DNA from: Planctomyces sp. SH-PL14
GTDB taxonomy: Bacteria > Planctomycetota > Planctomycetia > Planctomycetales > Planctomycetaceae
Length of the DNA: 64,000 nt
Assembly: GCF_001610835.1 (NCBI RefSeq)
Contig: NZ_CP011270.1
Location: 2,870,001-2,934,000, forward strand
Direction of reading: 5' to 3'
Shown: piece after piece, positions 1 to 9,332 of the stretch
Position numbering within the stretch: position 1 is the stretch's first letter
How the letters are laid out: every line of letters starts with the position of its first letter
Translations under genes and position numbers: made by a program
The notes under the pieces: model-generated
What the model was told of the DNA's origin: nothing
The model's database searches: none
The model's input: the letters and a program-made list of their open reading frames with translations, nothing else

Positions 1-975
1 ATGAGCGGGTATCTGTCACGGGAACACGAAGTCATCCATCGTCTGACGACGTCGACGGATCTGGCCGTCCGCGACGCATTGCTCCAGGAACTGGAATGCC
101 TGCGGGTCGAGAGGTGCCACTTCCACGAGCGGTGGCGGTGGATCTACGACGTTGGCGAGTTCCACTGCTGGACTGAAACTGGCTACGACCCGTCGCTGTC
201 ACAGTGGCCCCGCGATATCCAACTGCTGGGGGCGATGGCATACGGTGTGTCAGACATCCAGAACGGCGGCCTCCACCAGTTCTTCGGGAACGAGACGGGG
301 ACGATGGCTCCCGAGATGGCGGAGTGGTGCGAACGAAATGATCTGCCGCACATCGCCGACATCCTGCGCGAGGCGATGGCGATCGTCGGTGATCCTTATC
401 CGCGATCGCAGTCGGAACGTCGTCAGATCCTCACCGCCTGGATCACCGAAATGGGTTTCGAGAAAGGTCGCGAGGCTTGGGATCCGTTCCAGTCGCTCGA
501 TTCCCGGTTCTACGAGACCTGGGAGAGTGTCTCGTTCGACGATACCGCGGATCGCTGGTTGCGGGACGTCTGCGGCATTCGAAGCCTTCGGCAACTTCCT
601 CCCGGCGTCGTCGATTTCGGCCCCTTTTCGAACCACTTCGTCCGCGCCTACTGGAACGATCGCGCGACTCATCCAGACGGCGAGCCGATGCCCCTGACGG
701 TCGATCAGGTCCTGGAGAAGATTCGGCACCATACCGCTTCGGCCGATTTCCGGACCTTCCGGATCCAGATGGGCAACCCTTTCGGTGCTCCTCTGGTGAC
801 CACATTTCAGCGAGAGGGGAATGACTGGAGCGTCGTCGGATTTCGGGAGGGTGGCGAGGACTTGTTGCAGGAGCCGAAGGCCGCGGCCGTCCGATCGAGG
901 CTGAATCGCGTTTTCGAAACCTGCCGGCAGCTTCTGGCGCTCCCAACGGACCGACCAGACGGCGTGTCTCCTTGA
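1..975 (+). CDS. DUF4375 (DMP19-like) domain protein
   Basis: A 324-residue soluble protein. The stretch around residues 84-110 (IQNGGLHQFFGNETG) is the kind of NGG-hQFF-N-G signature seen in DUF4375/DMP19 proteins, a family that includes a DNA-mimic protein but is mostly of unknown function. No signal peptide or membrane segment is visible. The ATG is at base 1 of the window, so a start further upstream cannot be excluded. The C-terminal third (residues 220-324) is not recognised and may be a second domain. The family call is from the motif only; function is unknown. Confidence 0.7.
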   Translation: MSGYLSREHEVIHRLTTSTDLAVRDALLQELECLRVERCHFHERWRWIYDVGEFHCWTETGYDPSLSQWPRDIQLLGAMAYGVSDIQNGGLHQFFGNETGTMAPEMAEWCERNDLPHIADILREAMAIVGDPYPRSQSERRQILTAWITEMGFEKGREAWDPFQSLDSRFYETWESVSFDDTADRWLRDVCGIRSLRQLPPGVVDFGPFSNHFVRAYWNDRATHPDGEPMPLTVDQVLEKIRHHTASADFRTFRIQMGNPFGAPLVTTFQREGNDWSVVGFREGGEDLLQEPKAAAVRSRLNRVFETCRQLLALPTDRPDGVSP

Positions 976-1070
976 AACGCGCGGCGGCGTCCCGTTCCGA
1001 TCCCTGACGAACGCCGAGGCTGCGGTTACACTCCCCGCGTCGCGAAAACCCATCTCATTCGCCAATCCCC

Positions 1071-1523
1071 ATGATCTCGGCCGTCGTCACCAAGATGAAA
1101 AAGGAAGACCTTCCCGCCGGGGAGGTCCTCTGCAGCTACTGCAGCGGGAAGTGCTGCCGGTACTTCGCGCTGCCGATCGACAAGCCGGAGGAGCGGAAAG
1201 AGTACGAGAACATCCGCTGGTTCATGCTCCACGGGCGGGTCGGGCTCTTCGTCGAAGGGGAGACGTGGTACCTGATGGTCTTTAACGACTGTCGCCACCT
1301 GCTGCCCGACAACCGCTGCGGAATCTACGAGACCCGGCCGACGATCTGTCGCACGTACTCCACCGACAACTGCGAGTACGACGACGACGGGATCTACGAC
1401 CAGTATTTTGAGGCTCCCGAGCAGATGTGGGAGTACATGCAGGCGATGCTTCCGGCCGAGCGGCCGCGGAAGTTTTCGGTCGAGCCGCCTCATCCGGCGG
1501 AGATTTCGCTGCCGGTGATCTGA
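1071..1523 (+). CDS. YkgJ-family Cys-cluster (zinc/iron-chelating) protein
   Basis: A 150-residue protein with the YkgJ/UPF0153 cysteine cluster (PF03692). C21 and C24 are followed by the pair C28-C29, and a distal half reads NDCRHL, then RCGIYETRP, then TICRTY and a final Cys. Proteins of this family are thought to bind Zn or an Fe-S cluster, but no reaction is established. A second Met at codon 9 could also be the start. The gene stands alone, with about 95 bp to the preceding gene and an opposite-strand neighbour downstream. Confidence 0.82.
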   Translation: MISAVVTKMKKEDLPAGEVLCSYCSGKCCRYFALPIDKPEERKEYENIRWFMLHGRVGLFVEGETWYLMVFNDCRHLLPDNRCGIYETRPTICRTYSTDNCEYDDDGIYDQYFEAPEQMWEYMQAMLPAERPRKFSVEPPHPAEISLPVI

Positions 1524-1589
1524 TCAGGGCCGGCGGCCGGGTGATCGCCAGGAGAGCGGACAGCCGAGCCGGTTCCATCAGACCGGCTT

Positions 1590-1826
1590 CTAGAGATTGC
1601 GTCTCAGCGGACAGCTTCCGCAGGCGCCGATGATGTCGTTGATCCGCCGATGGCAGCAGGTGCAGCCGTCTCCGGCTCCCGTCATCGACCGGACATCTTT
1701 CCAGGTCTCCGCGCCGCAAGCCGAGACGGCATTGACGATTTCGGACTGACGAACGGCGAGACACCGGCAGACGATCGGGTCGTCTTGCGCGGGAAGAGAA
1801 GCCGTCAGATCAGTTTGCCGAACCAT
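1590..1826 (-). CDS. BFD-like [2Fe-2S]-binding small protein
   Basis: A 78-residue protein with the bacterioferritin-associated ferredoxin (BFD) fold signature: C20-R-C22 near the N-terminus and C55 to C58 about 33 residues later, four cysteines spaced to ligate a 2Fe-2S cluster. In known family members the cluster mediates electron transfer to bacterioferritin or serves as a domain of larger redox enzymes. Two more cysteines, CGSC, lie near the C-terminus. No bacterioferritin gene is in the window, so the partner is unknown. Confidence 0.75.
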   Translation of the reverse strand: MVRQTDLTASLPAQDDPIVCRCLAVRQSEIVNAVSACGAETWKDVRSMTGAGDGCTCCHRRINDIIGACGSCPLRRNL

Positions 1827-1965
1827 TGTCGCCGCCAGAGCAGTCGCAATTGAGACGCTGTCTCAGTAAGCGTATCGGCGATCAGAATGACCGTCAAACT
1901 CTGGAAGTTGAATTTCCAGTAATGAGGAGGGGGCACGGTTACAGAATGCGGCGCCCGTCCGGCCT

Positions 1966-2889
1966 CTACGGGGCGGGCGGGGTCAGCCCCATGTCGGCGA
2001 GCAGGAACTTCATGTCGTCCCACACCGGTTTTTTTGCCTCCGGGTTCCGCAGGAGGTACGACGGGTGGTAGGTGCAGAGGACCTTCGCCTCCCCGTGGCG
2101 GTAGAATCGCCCGCGCATCTTTCCGATCGAATCTGTAACGCCCATCAGGTTTTGCGCCGCGACGGAGCCCCAGCACACGATGTACTCGGGGCGGACGGTC
2201 TCGATCTGCCCGTCGAGGTATTCGCGGCAGTTGGCCGCCTCGGTCGGCAGCGGCGTCCGGTTCCCCGGCGGGCGGCAGCGGAGGATGTTGCAGATATAGA
2301 GGTCTTCCCGCTTCCAGCCGCAGGCGGTGATGATCCGGTTGAGAAGCTGCCCGGCCCGCCCCACGAACGGCTCTCCCTGGGCATCCTCGTCCGCCCCCGG
2401 GGCCTCGCCGATGAACATCACCGTGGCATTGGGGTTGCCGACGCCAAAGACTGTCTGAGTCCGGGTTTGCGCCAGTTCCTGACAGCGGACGCACTGCGCG
2501 ACGCGGGCCGCCAGCGCGGCGAGGCGGTCCTGTCGGCTCTGGAGGGAGTCGGCGCGAGCGGGCGGCATGTCGTCCGGTTCGGTGAGACTGGCCGCAGCGG
2601 CCGGCGGAGGAGCAGGGGAAGCGGCGGCCGCCCGTTCAACTGCGAGGATTTCCCGCGGCGGGGGGCCGACTTCGGGCTCGATTTCGACCGGAGGAGCGGG
2701 GGCAGCAGGGACCGGCGCGGCCGCCACGGGAGGAGTGGGGGAAGCCGGCGGAACCGGAACCTCCGCCTCAGGAACGGCCGCCGCGTCCGCGGCTGACGCC
2801 GGCGGGCTGTTGGGAACGTGCGTCAGCCCTGCGAACTTCCAGCTGTCGAGCCACTGGCGGCGTGCAATCTGTTCGTTCGGCATGGTCAA
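1966..2889 (-). CDS. Uracil-DNA glycosylase, family 4 (Fe-S type)
   Basis: Removes uracil from DNA to start base-excision repair. The catalytic core lies in residues 130-307. The Fe-S ligand cysteines are probably C133, C136, C205 and C221. The active-site motif GEAPGADED is at residues 161-169, and the HPSYLLRNP loop is near the C-terminus. Residues 28-115 are a Pro/Ala-rich linker, longer than in compact family members of about 200 residues. An alternative start is Met3. The gene is transcribed away from the TerC gene at 3243. The enzyme family is clear; substrate range (family 4 versus 5) cannot be fully settled by eye. Confidence 0.9.
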   Translation of the reverse strand: MTMPNEQIARRQWLDSWKFAGLTHVPNSPPASAADAAAVPEAEVPVPPASPTPPVAAAPVPAAPAPPVEIEPEVGPPPREILAVERAAAASPAPPPAAAASLTEPDDMPPARADSLQSRQDRLAALAARVAQCVRCQELAQTRTQTVFGVGNPNATVMFIGEAPGADEDAQGEPFVGRAGQLLNRIITACGWKREDLYICNILRCRPPGNRTPLPTEAANCREYLDGQIETVRPEYIVCWGSVAAQNLMGVTDSIGKMRGRFYRHGEAKVLCTYHPSYLLRNPEAKKPVWDDMKFLLADMGLTPPAP

Positions 2890-3242
2890 ACCTGTCCACG
2901 GCTCCGGCAGGAGGCGGACTGCGTTTTAGAGGCGGAAATCCGAAAGTCCAAGCCTGAAGGGCCCGTAGCCGGATCCAGCCGCGAGGTGATTCCGGCGCCG
3001 GCCGATCGGCGGGCGGGCCCCGGTTTTCCTCACAAGCGGCATTCCGGCAGCCCGCGCCGCGAAATCGCCGTGAAACGGAAGCGTTTTGAGCGGTCCGGGG
3101 CAACTCGCCAGCCGTTCCCGCTTTCTGCGTGAATCTCTGCGGAATGCGATTCGCGAGAGCGGGGGTACGGATGTCGCATCCCCCTCGGCACGCGGCTAGA
3201 ATCCGCGGTCTTGTGGATCCGTAGGACCTTTGAGGAGTGGCG

Positions 3243-4184
3243 GTGGACGCGTTGTTTGGCGGCTCGATGACGAATCTGCTCGCATTCTCGGGTCCGTGGG
3301 GCCAGGAGTTCGAATGGGGCCACCTCGGTCTCATCGGGCTGCTGATCGTCCTCGAAGGGGTTCTGTCGATCGACAATGCGCTCGTCCTGGGGCTGCTGGC
3401 GAAGCGGCTTCCCAAGGCGCAGCAGCCCCGGGCGCTGACCTACGGACTCGTCGGGGCGTTCGTCTTCCGGTTCATCGCCATCGCCACCGCCAGCTACCTG
3501 CTGCGGTGGTGGGTCGTGAAGCTCCTTGGCGGCGGGTACCTGCTGTACGTCGCGCTCAAGCACTTCTTCTTCGAGACGCAGGAAGAAGTGGATGAGACGA
3601 TCACCTCCGACGCCGCCGGCCAGCCGCGCATCGTCGAGCGGACGACCGGCCGCGAACTGACCGACACCGAAGAAGAGGTCGAGATCGCCGAGCGCGTTCC
3701 CGTCCCGGTCTCCGAAGAGGTCATGCGGAAGGAAGAAGCGGCCGCGCGGGTCTCGGCCCGCAAGTTCTGGTCGACGGTACTCGTGATCGAGCTGACCGAC
3801 ATCGCCTTCGCGATCGACTCGATCCTGGCGGCGATCGCGCTCGTCGGGACCCCGCCGAAGGGCCATCCCGAGACCGCGCCGCACCCGCAGCTGTGGGTCG
3901 TCATCGCCGGCGGCATCCTGGGCGTGATCCTGATGCGGTTCGCCGCCGTCCTGTTCATCAAGCTCCTCGAGAAGTTCCCGCGGTTCGAAACCGCCGCGTA
4001 TCTCCTGGTCTGCGTGATCGGCGGCAAGCTGCTGGCGGACTGGTGGTTCAACTCGACGACGAAGACGGTCCTGGACTTCCACAGCCCGCATTCGCCGGCC
4101 TTCTGGACCTTCTGGATCGCGATGCTGGTCTCGTTCTGCGTCGGCTTCATCCGCAGCAAGCCGAAGCCCGAGGCGGCCGCCTGA
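3243..4184 (+). CDS. TerC-family integral membrane protein
   Basis: A polytopic inner-membrane protein of about 313 residues with the TerC/YkoY signatures: SIDNALVLG in the first hydrophobic pair and ELTDIAFAIDS in the second half, carrying the conserved membrane acidic residues. TerC proteins are linked to tellurite resistance and, in better-studied members, to manganese export or metalation of secreted proteins. A charged cytoplasmic loop of about 70 residues, rich in Glu, separates the two halves. The start is taken as GTG 3243 because GAGGAG at 3232-3237 then has normal spacing; GTG 3237 in the same frame would overlap that site. Confidence 0.88.
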   Translation: MDALFGGSMTNLLAFSGPWGQEFEWGHLGLIGLLIVLEGVLSIDNALVLGLLAKRLPKAQQPRALTYGLVGAFVFRFIAIATASYLLRWWVVKLLGGGYLLYVALKHFFFETQEEVDETITSDAAGQPRIVERTTGRELTDTEEEVEIAERVPVPVSEEVMRKEEAAARVSARKFWSTVLVIELTDIAFAIDSILAAIALVGTPPKGHPETAPHPQLWVVIAGGILGVILMRFAAVLFIKLLEKFPRFETAAYLLVCVIGGKLLADWWFNSTTKTVLDFHSPHSPAFWTFWIAMLVSFCVGFIRSKPKPEAAA

Positions 4185-4257
4185 CGCGGCCTCGGACCGA
4201 TTTCGCCGGTTGATGACCAAAGACGGCCCCAACCTTCTCGGGCTCTCCCGTCTCTGG

Positions 4258-4291
4258 CTGAGAACTGACCACTGAGAACCGAGAACTCTCC
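4258..4291. repeat. Short dispersed repeat, family J (ACTGACnACTGAGAAC type)
   Basis: A run of CTGAGAACTGACCACTGAGA followed by related units, just before trpC. Very similar strings occur at 13733-13766 and 27732-27760, each within a few bases of a gene end. No hairpin is obvious. Confidence 0.5.
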
Positions 4292-4304
4292 CCAAGCCAG
4301 TCGC

Positions 4305-5105
4305 ATGTCAGACGTGTTGGCCCGGATCGTCGAGCACAAGCGGACCGAGATCGCGGAGGCGAAGCGCCGCGTTCCGGTGACCGATCTCCTGGAGCAGTTG
4401 CCGGCCTCGCCGCCGGTCCGGGACTTCATCGGCTCGATCCGCGCGCGCGGCCCGATCGGTCTGATCGCCGAGGTCAAGAAGGCGAGTCCTTCGGCCGGGC
4501 TGATCCGCGACGACTTCGATCCGGTGAAGATCGCCAGCGTTTACGCCGGGAGCGGCGCGGCGTGCATCAGCGTGCTGACCGATGAAAAATTCTTTCAGGG
4601 GCATCTCGAGTTCCTGCGGCAGATCCGGGCGGCGGTTTCGATTCCGCTGCTGCGGAAGGATTTCATCCTCGACCGTTACCAGATCCTCGAAGGCCGCATC
4701 GCCGGCGCGGACGCCGTCCTGCTCATCGCCGAGTGCCTCAGCGACGACGAACTGACGGACCTGTACGCCTACACCCGCGAGCTCGGGATGGAGGCCCTGA
4801 TCGAGCTGTACGAGCCGGAGAATCTTGAACGGGTCCTGAAGGTCGAGCCGCGGCTCGTCGGCGTGAACAACCGCGACCTGCGGTCGTTCAAGACGGATCT
4901 CGGCCACTCCGCGACGATTCGGGCTCAGGTTCCCCGTTCGGTCTGTTTCGTTAGCGAGAGCGGGATCGAGACCCGTCAGCACGTCGAGTCCTTGATCGCT
5001 TCGGATGTCGATGCCATTCTCGTCGGGGAGACGCTGATGCGGTCGGCCGACATCGGCGGCAAGGTTCGCGAGCTCCTTGGTCTTTCGACGCCGCAATCCG
5101 TATGA
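4305..5105 (+). CDS. trpC: Indole-3-glycerol-phosphate synthase
   Basis: Catalyses ring closure of 1-(2-carboxyphenylamino)-1-deoxyribulose-5-phosphate to indole-3-glycerol phosphate in tryptophan synthesis. The 266-residue length is normal for a monofunctional enzyme. The TIM-barrel landmarks are in order: IAEVKKASPSAG near residues 60-70 (catalytic Lys), LRKDFI near 120, the acidic strand VLLIAECL, GVNNRDL near 185, and VSESGI near 212. No other trp gene is in the window, so the pathway is dispersed. The DUF4149 gene follows 13 bp later and is probably cotranscribed. Confidence 0.96.
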   Translation: MSDVLARIVEHKRTEIAEAKRRVPVTDLLEQLPASPPVRDFIGSIRARGPIGLIAEVKKASPSAGLIRDDFDPVKIASVYAGSGAACISVLTDEKFFQGHLEFLRQIRAAVSIPLLRKDFILDRYQILEGRIAGADAVLLIAECLSDDELTDLYAYTRELGMEALIELYEPENLERVLKVEPRLVGVNNRDLRSFKTDLGHSATIRAQVPRSVCFVSESGIETRQHVESLIASDVDAILVGETLMRSADIGGKVRELLGLSTPQSV

Positions 5106-5118
5106 CTCGGCGAGTAGC

Positions 5119-5604
5119 ATGACTCGACTGGCACTTTGTCTGGCCCGCCTCTGTGCCTCCGCGTGGGTCGGAGCCGCAGTTCTGTTCGTGATTGTTTCGG
5201 TGGGGCAGGTTCTTTCGCGGCAGTTCACGTCGGAAGTGACGGACCGGCTCGTTGCGCTGCGGTTTCCGCCGTATTACCTGTTCGGGTTCGGGCTCGTGGG
5301 GGCGGCGCTGCTGGGGACGCTGCTTGGGTGGCGGCACGTGGGAAGCGGGCGCCGGGCCGGGGTGGTGAGCGTTCTTCTGGTGTTGGCTCTGGTTCTGATG
5401 GCGGGGGACTATCTGGCGATTTACCGGCCGCTGATTGCGATGATCACGCCGCCTGGGCAGACCCGGACCACGGACTTTGAGCGGTATCATCATGCGTCGG
5501 AGCTGGCGAATACGGTACACCTCGGGCTTGTGATGCTGGCGGCTCTGCTGTTGAACTGGCCGCCGGCATCCCGTGACGACGCATCACCACGCAGCCGCAC
5601 CTGA
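5119..5604 (+). CDS. DUF4149-type small integral membrane protein
   Basis: About 161 residues with four predicted transmembrane helices: residues roughly 8-28, 49-68, 78-100 and 132-150. The central arginines and the HH-x-SELAN segment before the last helix fit the DUF4149 (TMEM205-like) family. Its function is not known. ATG 5119 is chosen because it directly follows trpC and begins a normal membrane N-terminus; the reading frame is open upstream but there overlaps trpC. Confidence 0.7.
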   Translation: MTRLALCLARLCASAWVGAAVLFVIVSVGQVLSRQFTSEVTDRLVALRFPPYYLFGFGLVGAALLGTLLGWRHVGSGRRAGVVSVLLVLALVLMAGDYLAIYRPLIAMITPPGQTRTTDFERYHHASELANTVHLGLVMLAALLLNWPPASRDDASPRSRT

Positions 5605-5610
5605 CCTCAT

Positions 5611-5927
5611 CCGGGTCCAGGGGCACCCTGGTGGGGAGTGCAGAGGGGCAACGCCCCTTTGCCCGCCGGAGGCCTGGCCGTCGAGAGATGTCTGAAGGAG
5701 ATCGTGTCCAGACGCGGACGACGTGCCGGATGCCCCCTCACCAACCCGCGGGGAGTTCAAAGCGAGCGATGAGTTCTCAGCGCCGGTACCACAAAGGGGA
5801 CATCCGTTTCGTCCCATAGTTCCTCATAGAAGAGGCCTCCGGCGGCAAGGGGGCGAGGCCCCCTTGACCCCAGCGGCCATGGCACAATGGGTTTGAGCTA
5901 TGGATGTCGCGCCGGCAAGAACGCGGA
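5611..5927 (+). repeat. Family A multi-hairpin repeat, copy 1 (full length)
   Basis: Reference copy. In this orientation the element starts at CCGGGTCCAGGGGCACCCTGG (an end hairpin). It continues with hairpin AGGGGCAACGCCCCT and the arm TTGCCCGCCGGAGGC, a central hairpin of the form TGTCC-loop-GGACA, a CACAAAGGGGACATCCG segment, and the opposite arm GCCTCCGGCGGCAA. It ends with hairpin AAGGGGGCGAGGCCCCCTT and a CCGGCAAGAACGCGG tail. It fills the gap between two convergent genes exactly, ending at the stop codon of the gene at 5928. Confidence 0.9.
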
Positions 5928-8900
5928 TCAGTCGATGTAGACGAACTCGTTCAGACTAAAGATCGCCTGCGCCAGATCCGTCCGCGCCACCACCTCTCCA
6001 TCACTCCGCCCCGCGTCCGCATACCGCCGGCTCTGCGACTCAAAGAACCCCACCGCCGCCCGCCGCTCCGCCTCATTCGGCTCCCGACCAAACGCCAGCC
6101 GGTATCCCGCAGTTACCGTCGCCTCCGGACTCTCCCGCTGCATCTGCCTCGCAAACGCCTCCGAATACTCCCGCCCCTGCGGACTGTTGAGGAACATCAG
6201 CGCCTGCGGAGCAATCGTCGTCGTCGGCCGCTGCCCAATGCTGACCAGGTGCTCCGGCCAGTCGAAGAGCATCATCACGGGGATCAGCCCGCTCCGCTTG
6301 ATCTGGAAATACACGCTCCGCCGCCGCATCCCCTGATCGAGCGTCCCCGCCGCATACATCGTCGGATCCAAGAGCCCCGAGACCGCCAGCATCGCATCCC
6401 GGATCGGCTCCGCCTCCAGCCGCTGCGGCGCCCGCCGCCAGTGCAGAACGTTCTCCCGGTCCACGCTCGCCCGCGCCTCGTCGAACGCGCCGTCCTGCAT
6501 GTAAACCTGACTCGTCATCATCAGCTTGTGCAGCCGCTTCAGCGTCCAGCCGTTCCGGACCAGATCGCCCGCCAGCCACTCCAGCAGCTCGGGATGCGAC
6601 GGCTTCTCCCCCTGGATCCCAAAGTCGTTCGGTGTCGCCACCAGCCCCCGGCCAAAGTGATGCTGCCACAACCGGTTGACCACAACCCGCGCGGCCAGGT
6701 TCCCCGCTCCGCGGTCCGGATCCGTGATCCAGTGCGCGAGCGACGCCCGGCGGAACGACGTCTGCTTCCAACCTTCCGGCGGTGAGACGGCCCACGCCGC
6801 CGGCTCCGCCCCCTGCGGCATCAAGACCTGCAGGAAGCCCAGCGAAGCCGCGTCCCCCTTCTGATTCACATCCCCACGCTTGAGGACGTAGGTCTCCGGA
6901 TAGAAGTGCGGGAACCCGCGGCCGTCGGCATGGTGCGGCAGGTGCGGCCGCCCCTCAGTCGTCACGAGAACCTTCGTGAGCTGAACTCCGGAACCCTTGT
7001 CGGTGAGCTCCTTGACAGCGGCGGTCCGCTTCGCCCACTCGGGGCTCTTCGCCCGGAACCACGCCAGCCCGGTCGGCCACGCGCCACTGGCCGGGTCCGG
7101 ATTCGCTTTCAATGCAACGAGGGCCTCCCGGATCGCCGGATCGAGCGTCGTCCCGCCGACCACCAGATCCGGGCTCGCCTGCGAGGACACCGACAAACGG
7201 AACCGTCCGAGCGAGTGCTTCGGATTGGGATGCGTCATCTTGAGGACGACGGTCAGCCGCGCTCCTTCGGCAAGGGCGACCGGCGTCTCGAACTCGAACA
7301 CGGCCGCCTGATCCCTCCCGATCCCGCCAGCATCGACCGCCCACCCTGTTCCGTCCGCGGGATCGAGCGATGCCGCGACCGACAGGTCTCCCATGTTCTG
7401 CTGATGCGTCGCCCGGGCGCTCTTGAGCCGGACCGGCACCGGTTCCCCGGTCCCCGAGAGCGGAGCGGCGGTGACCGTGATTTCGCTCAGGACAAAGTTC
7501 CCGTTCCCGGCCCTGCCCGGCCCCTTCTGCGGAAGCGAGTCGTGCGTCAGGGCCTCCAGACGGAGAGCCGTCACGTTCGGCAGCCGCGTCTCCCCGGTGA
7601 TGGTGACCGTCTCGGTCGCGGGGGCGTTCCCGGAAGCGAGGAACGCCCCATCCCCCTGGAGGGCGTAGGCGCTCTTCTTCGCGGCCGAGACCTGCGGAGC
7701 GGCCAGCAGGTCCCACGGACCGAGCGCCTGCTGCGGATCAAACGTCGTCAGCCACTGCCGGAACTCGTCCGGCAGCTTCGCCGCCTCGTAGTCCCGGACC
7801 TCCTTCTCGAGCTCCTCCCTGCGGAGCGTGAACTGCCGCAGCCGCTCCGCGTTGGCGGCCGGTTCGAGGTCCATGTCGACCTCGCTCCGGATCGCGGTCG
7901 TGAAGGCCGAAGCCAGCCGGTAGTAGTCGCGGGCGGGGATCGGATCAAACTTGTGGTCGTGGCACCGGGCACAGCCGATTGACAGCCCCAGGAACGCAAC
8001 GCCGGTCGTGGCCACGATGTCGTCCAGCTCGTCGTAGCGGGCGGACTCAAACTCCGCCTCGGTCAGCTGCGTCGGGAATGCCCCCGCCCCGATGAATCCC
8101 GTCGCCATCATCGCCAGCTGGTCGTTCGGCGCCAGTTCGTCTCCCGCCAGCTGCCACTTCACGAACTGCGGGTACGGCATGTCCTGATTGAAGGCTTTGA
8201 TCAAGAAGTTGCGGTAGTGGTAAGCCGTGTTGCGGTCGTAGTCCTGCTCATACCCGTGCGACTCCGCATAGCGGGCCACGTCCATCCAGTGCCGCGCCCA
8301 GCGTTCGCCGTAGTGCTCTGATTCCAGCAGCCGGTCGACGAGTTTTTCATACGCCGCCGGATCGGGATCGTTCACGAACCGGTCGACCTGATCCGGCGTC
8401 GGCGGAAGCCCGAGGAGGTCGAAGTACGCCCGGCGGATCAGGACGCGGCGCGAAGCGGCTGCGTTTCCGTGAAGCCCCTTCGCCTCCTGCGCCGCGGCAA
8501 TAAACCGGTCGATCGGCGTCCGGCACCAGGTCTCATTCCGCACCGCGGGGATTGCCGGTGCCGCGAGCGGACGGAACGACCAGAACTGGCGGTCCGCATC
8601 GGTGACGACCATCTCCTTCGGTGCCGCGACCGGCCCGTCGGTCAGCGGCTTGTCATAAGGCGCCCCGAGCTCGATCCACTTCTTGAGGGCCTTCAGCTGC
8701 TCCTCCGGCAGCTTGTCTTTCTGCAGGGGCATGAAGGGCTCAGCCGTCCGGGCGACAACCGCGTAGAGATGGCTGTCCTCAGCGGTCTCGCCCAGCATCC
8801 CGCTCTCTTCGAGTTTCTCCCGTGTCGAGAGATCGAAGTCCGCTTTGACCGACTTCCCGCCGTGGCAGTCGAGGCATTCCTTGACCAGGATCGCCCGGAC

Positions 8901-9056
8901 CGTGCTCTTGAAGAGGGCCGTCCCCTGCTTGACCCGCTCAACATGATCCGGCGCGACGGCTCCCTTCGGCTCCGCGGCCAGAAGCGAACTGGCCACGAGG
9001 AGGAGGGCGACTAGGGACAACAGGAGCCCGGGCACAGGCAAGCGGGATCGCGGCAT
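5928..9056 (-). CDS. Planctomycete cytochrome-type DUF1549/DUF1553 protein
   Basis: A 1042-residue exported protein of the architecture typical of Planctomycetes. It has an N-terminal signal sequence (residues 1-28), then a PSCyt1-type heme c domain with CLDCHGG at 61-67, then DUF1549 (about 190-400) with the internal IGCARCHDHKFDPIP motif. A beta-rich spacer of about 300 residues follows, then DUF1553 (about 760-1010). The heme motif implies c-type cytochrome maturation outside the cytoplasm. Members are plentiful in this phylum and are often suggested to act on polysaccharides, but no reaction is proven. Its last codon abuts repeat copy 1. Confidence 0.93.
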   Translation of the reverse strand: MPRSRLPVPGLLLSLVALLLVASSLLAAEPKGAVAPDHVERVKQGTALFKSTVRAILVKECLDCHGGKSVKADFDLSTREKLEESGMLGETAEDSHLYAVVARTAEPFMPLQKDKLPEEQLKALKKWIELGAPYDKPLTDGPVAAPKEMVVTDADRQFWSFRPLAAPAIPAVRNETWCRTPIDRFIAAAQEAKGLHGNAAASRRVLIRRAYFDLLGLPPTPDQVDRFVNDPDPAAYEKLVDRLLESEHYGERWARHWMDVARYAESHGYEQDYDRNTAYHYRNFLIKAFNQDMPYPQFVKWQLAGDELAPNDQLAMMATGFIGAGAFPTQLTEAEFESARYDELDDIVATTGVAFLGLSIGCARCHDHKFDPIPARDYYRLASAFTTAIRSEVDMDLEPAANAERLRQFTLRREELEKEVRDYEAAKLPDEFRQWLTTFDPQQALGPWDLLAAPQVSAAKKSAYALQGDGAFLASGNAPATETVTITGETRLPNVTALRLEALTHDSLPQKGPGRAGNGNFVLSEITVTAAPLSGTGEPVPVRLKSARATHQQNMGDLSVAASLDPADGTGWAVDAGGIGRDQAAVFEFETPVALAEGARLTVVLKMTHPNPKHSLGRFRLSVSSQASPDLVVGGTTLDPAIREALVALKANPDPASGAWPTGLAWFRAKSPEWAKRTAAVKELTDKGSGVQLTKVLVTTEGRPHLPHHADGRGFPHFYPETYVLKRGDVNQKGDAASLGFLQVLMPQGAEPAAWAVSPPEGWKQTSFRRASLAHWITDPDRGAGNLAARVVVNRLWQHHFGRGLVATPNDFGIQGEKPSHPELLEWLAGDLVRNGWTLKRLHKLMMTSQVYMQDGAFDEARASVDRENVLHWRRAPQRLEAEPIRDAMLAVSGLLDPTMYAAGTLDQGMRRRSVYFQIKRSGLIPVMMLFDWPEHLVSIGQRPTTTIAPQALMFLNSPQGREYSEAFARQMQRESPEATVTAGYRLAFGREPNEAERRAAVGFFESQSRRYADAGRSDGEVVARTDLAQAIFSLNEFVYID

Positions 9057-9190
9057 GGCGTTCGTTCGGAGGCGGGAAGAACGGCAGGAGAATCCATCGG
9101 CGGGAACCGATTCATCCTATCGGCGTCCAGGGCGCGGCGATAGCGGAGCGTCGCCGGTTTCCGGCGGTGTGAGGGCGGAGAGCGACGTGT

Positions 9191-9290
9191 GGGAGGGCGA
9201 GGCTCCGGCCGAGCCGCGGCGATGCAAAGGAACTCTCGAACTGCACATCGCTGAGAACCTTCGCGGCTCAGCAGGAGCTTCGCCCTCCCG
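9191..9290. repeat. Family B palindromic element (complete)
   Basis: About 100 bp with inverted arms of about 29 nt. The left arm begins GGGAGGGCGAGGCTCC and ends GAGCCGCGG; the right arm runs CGCGGCTCAGCAGGAGCTTC to CCTCCC. The spacer has an inner GCGATGCA / TGCACATCGC pair, so the whole could fold into one long hairpin. Another complete copy is at 54696-54869 and a single arm at 28049-28079. The element lies between the start of the cytochrome gene and the end of mgtE. Confidence 0.85.
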
Positions 9291-9332
9291 CGGCTGCGAT
9301 CACGTTGCGCGTTGGTCAAGTATGCCCGCCAC

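Noticed and set aside
5885-5905. TGGCACAATGGGTTTGAGC in family A as a sigma-54 site
   Set aside because: The -24-like GG is present, but ten bases later the sequence is TT rather than GC in all copies inspected.
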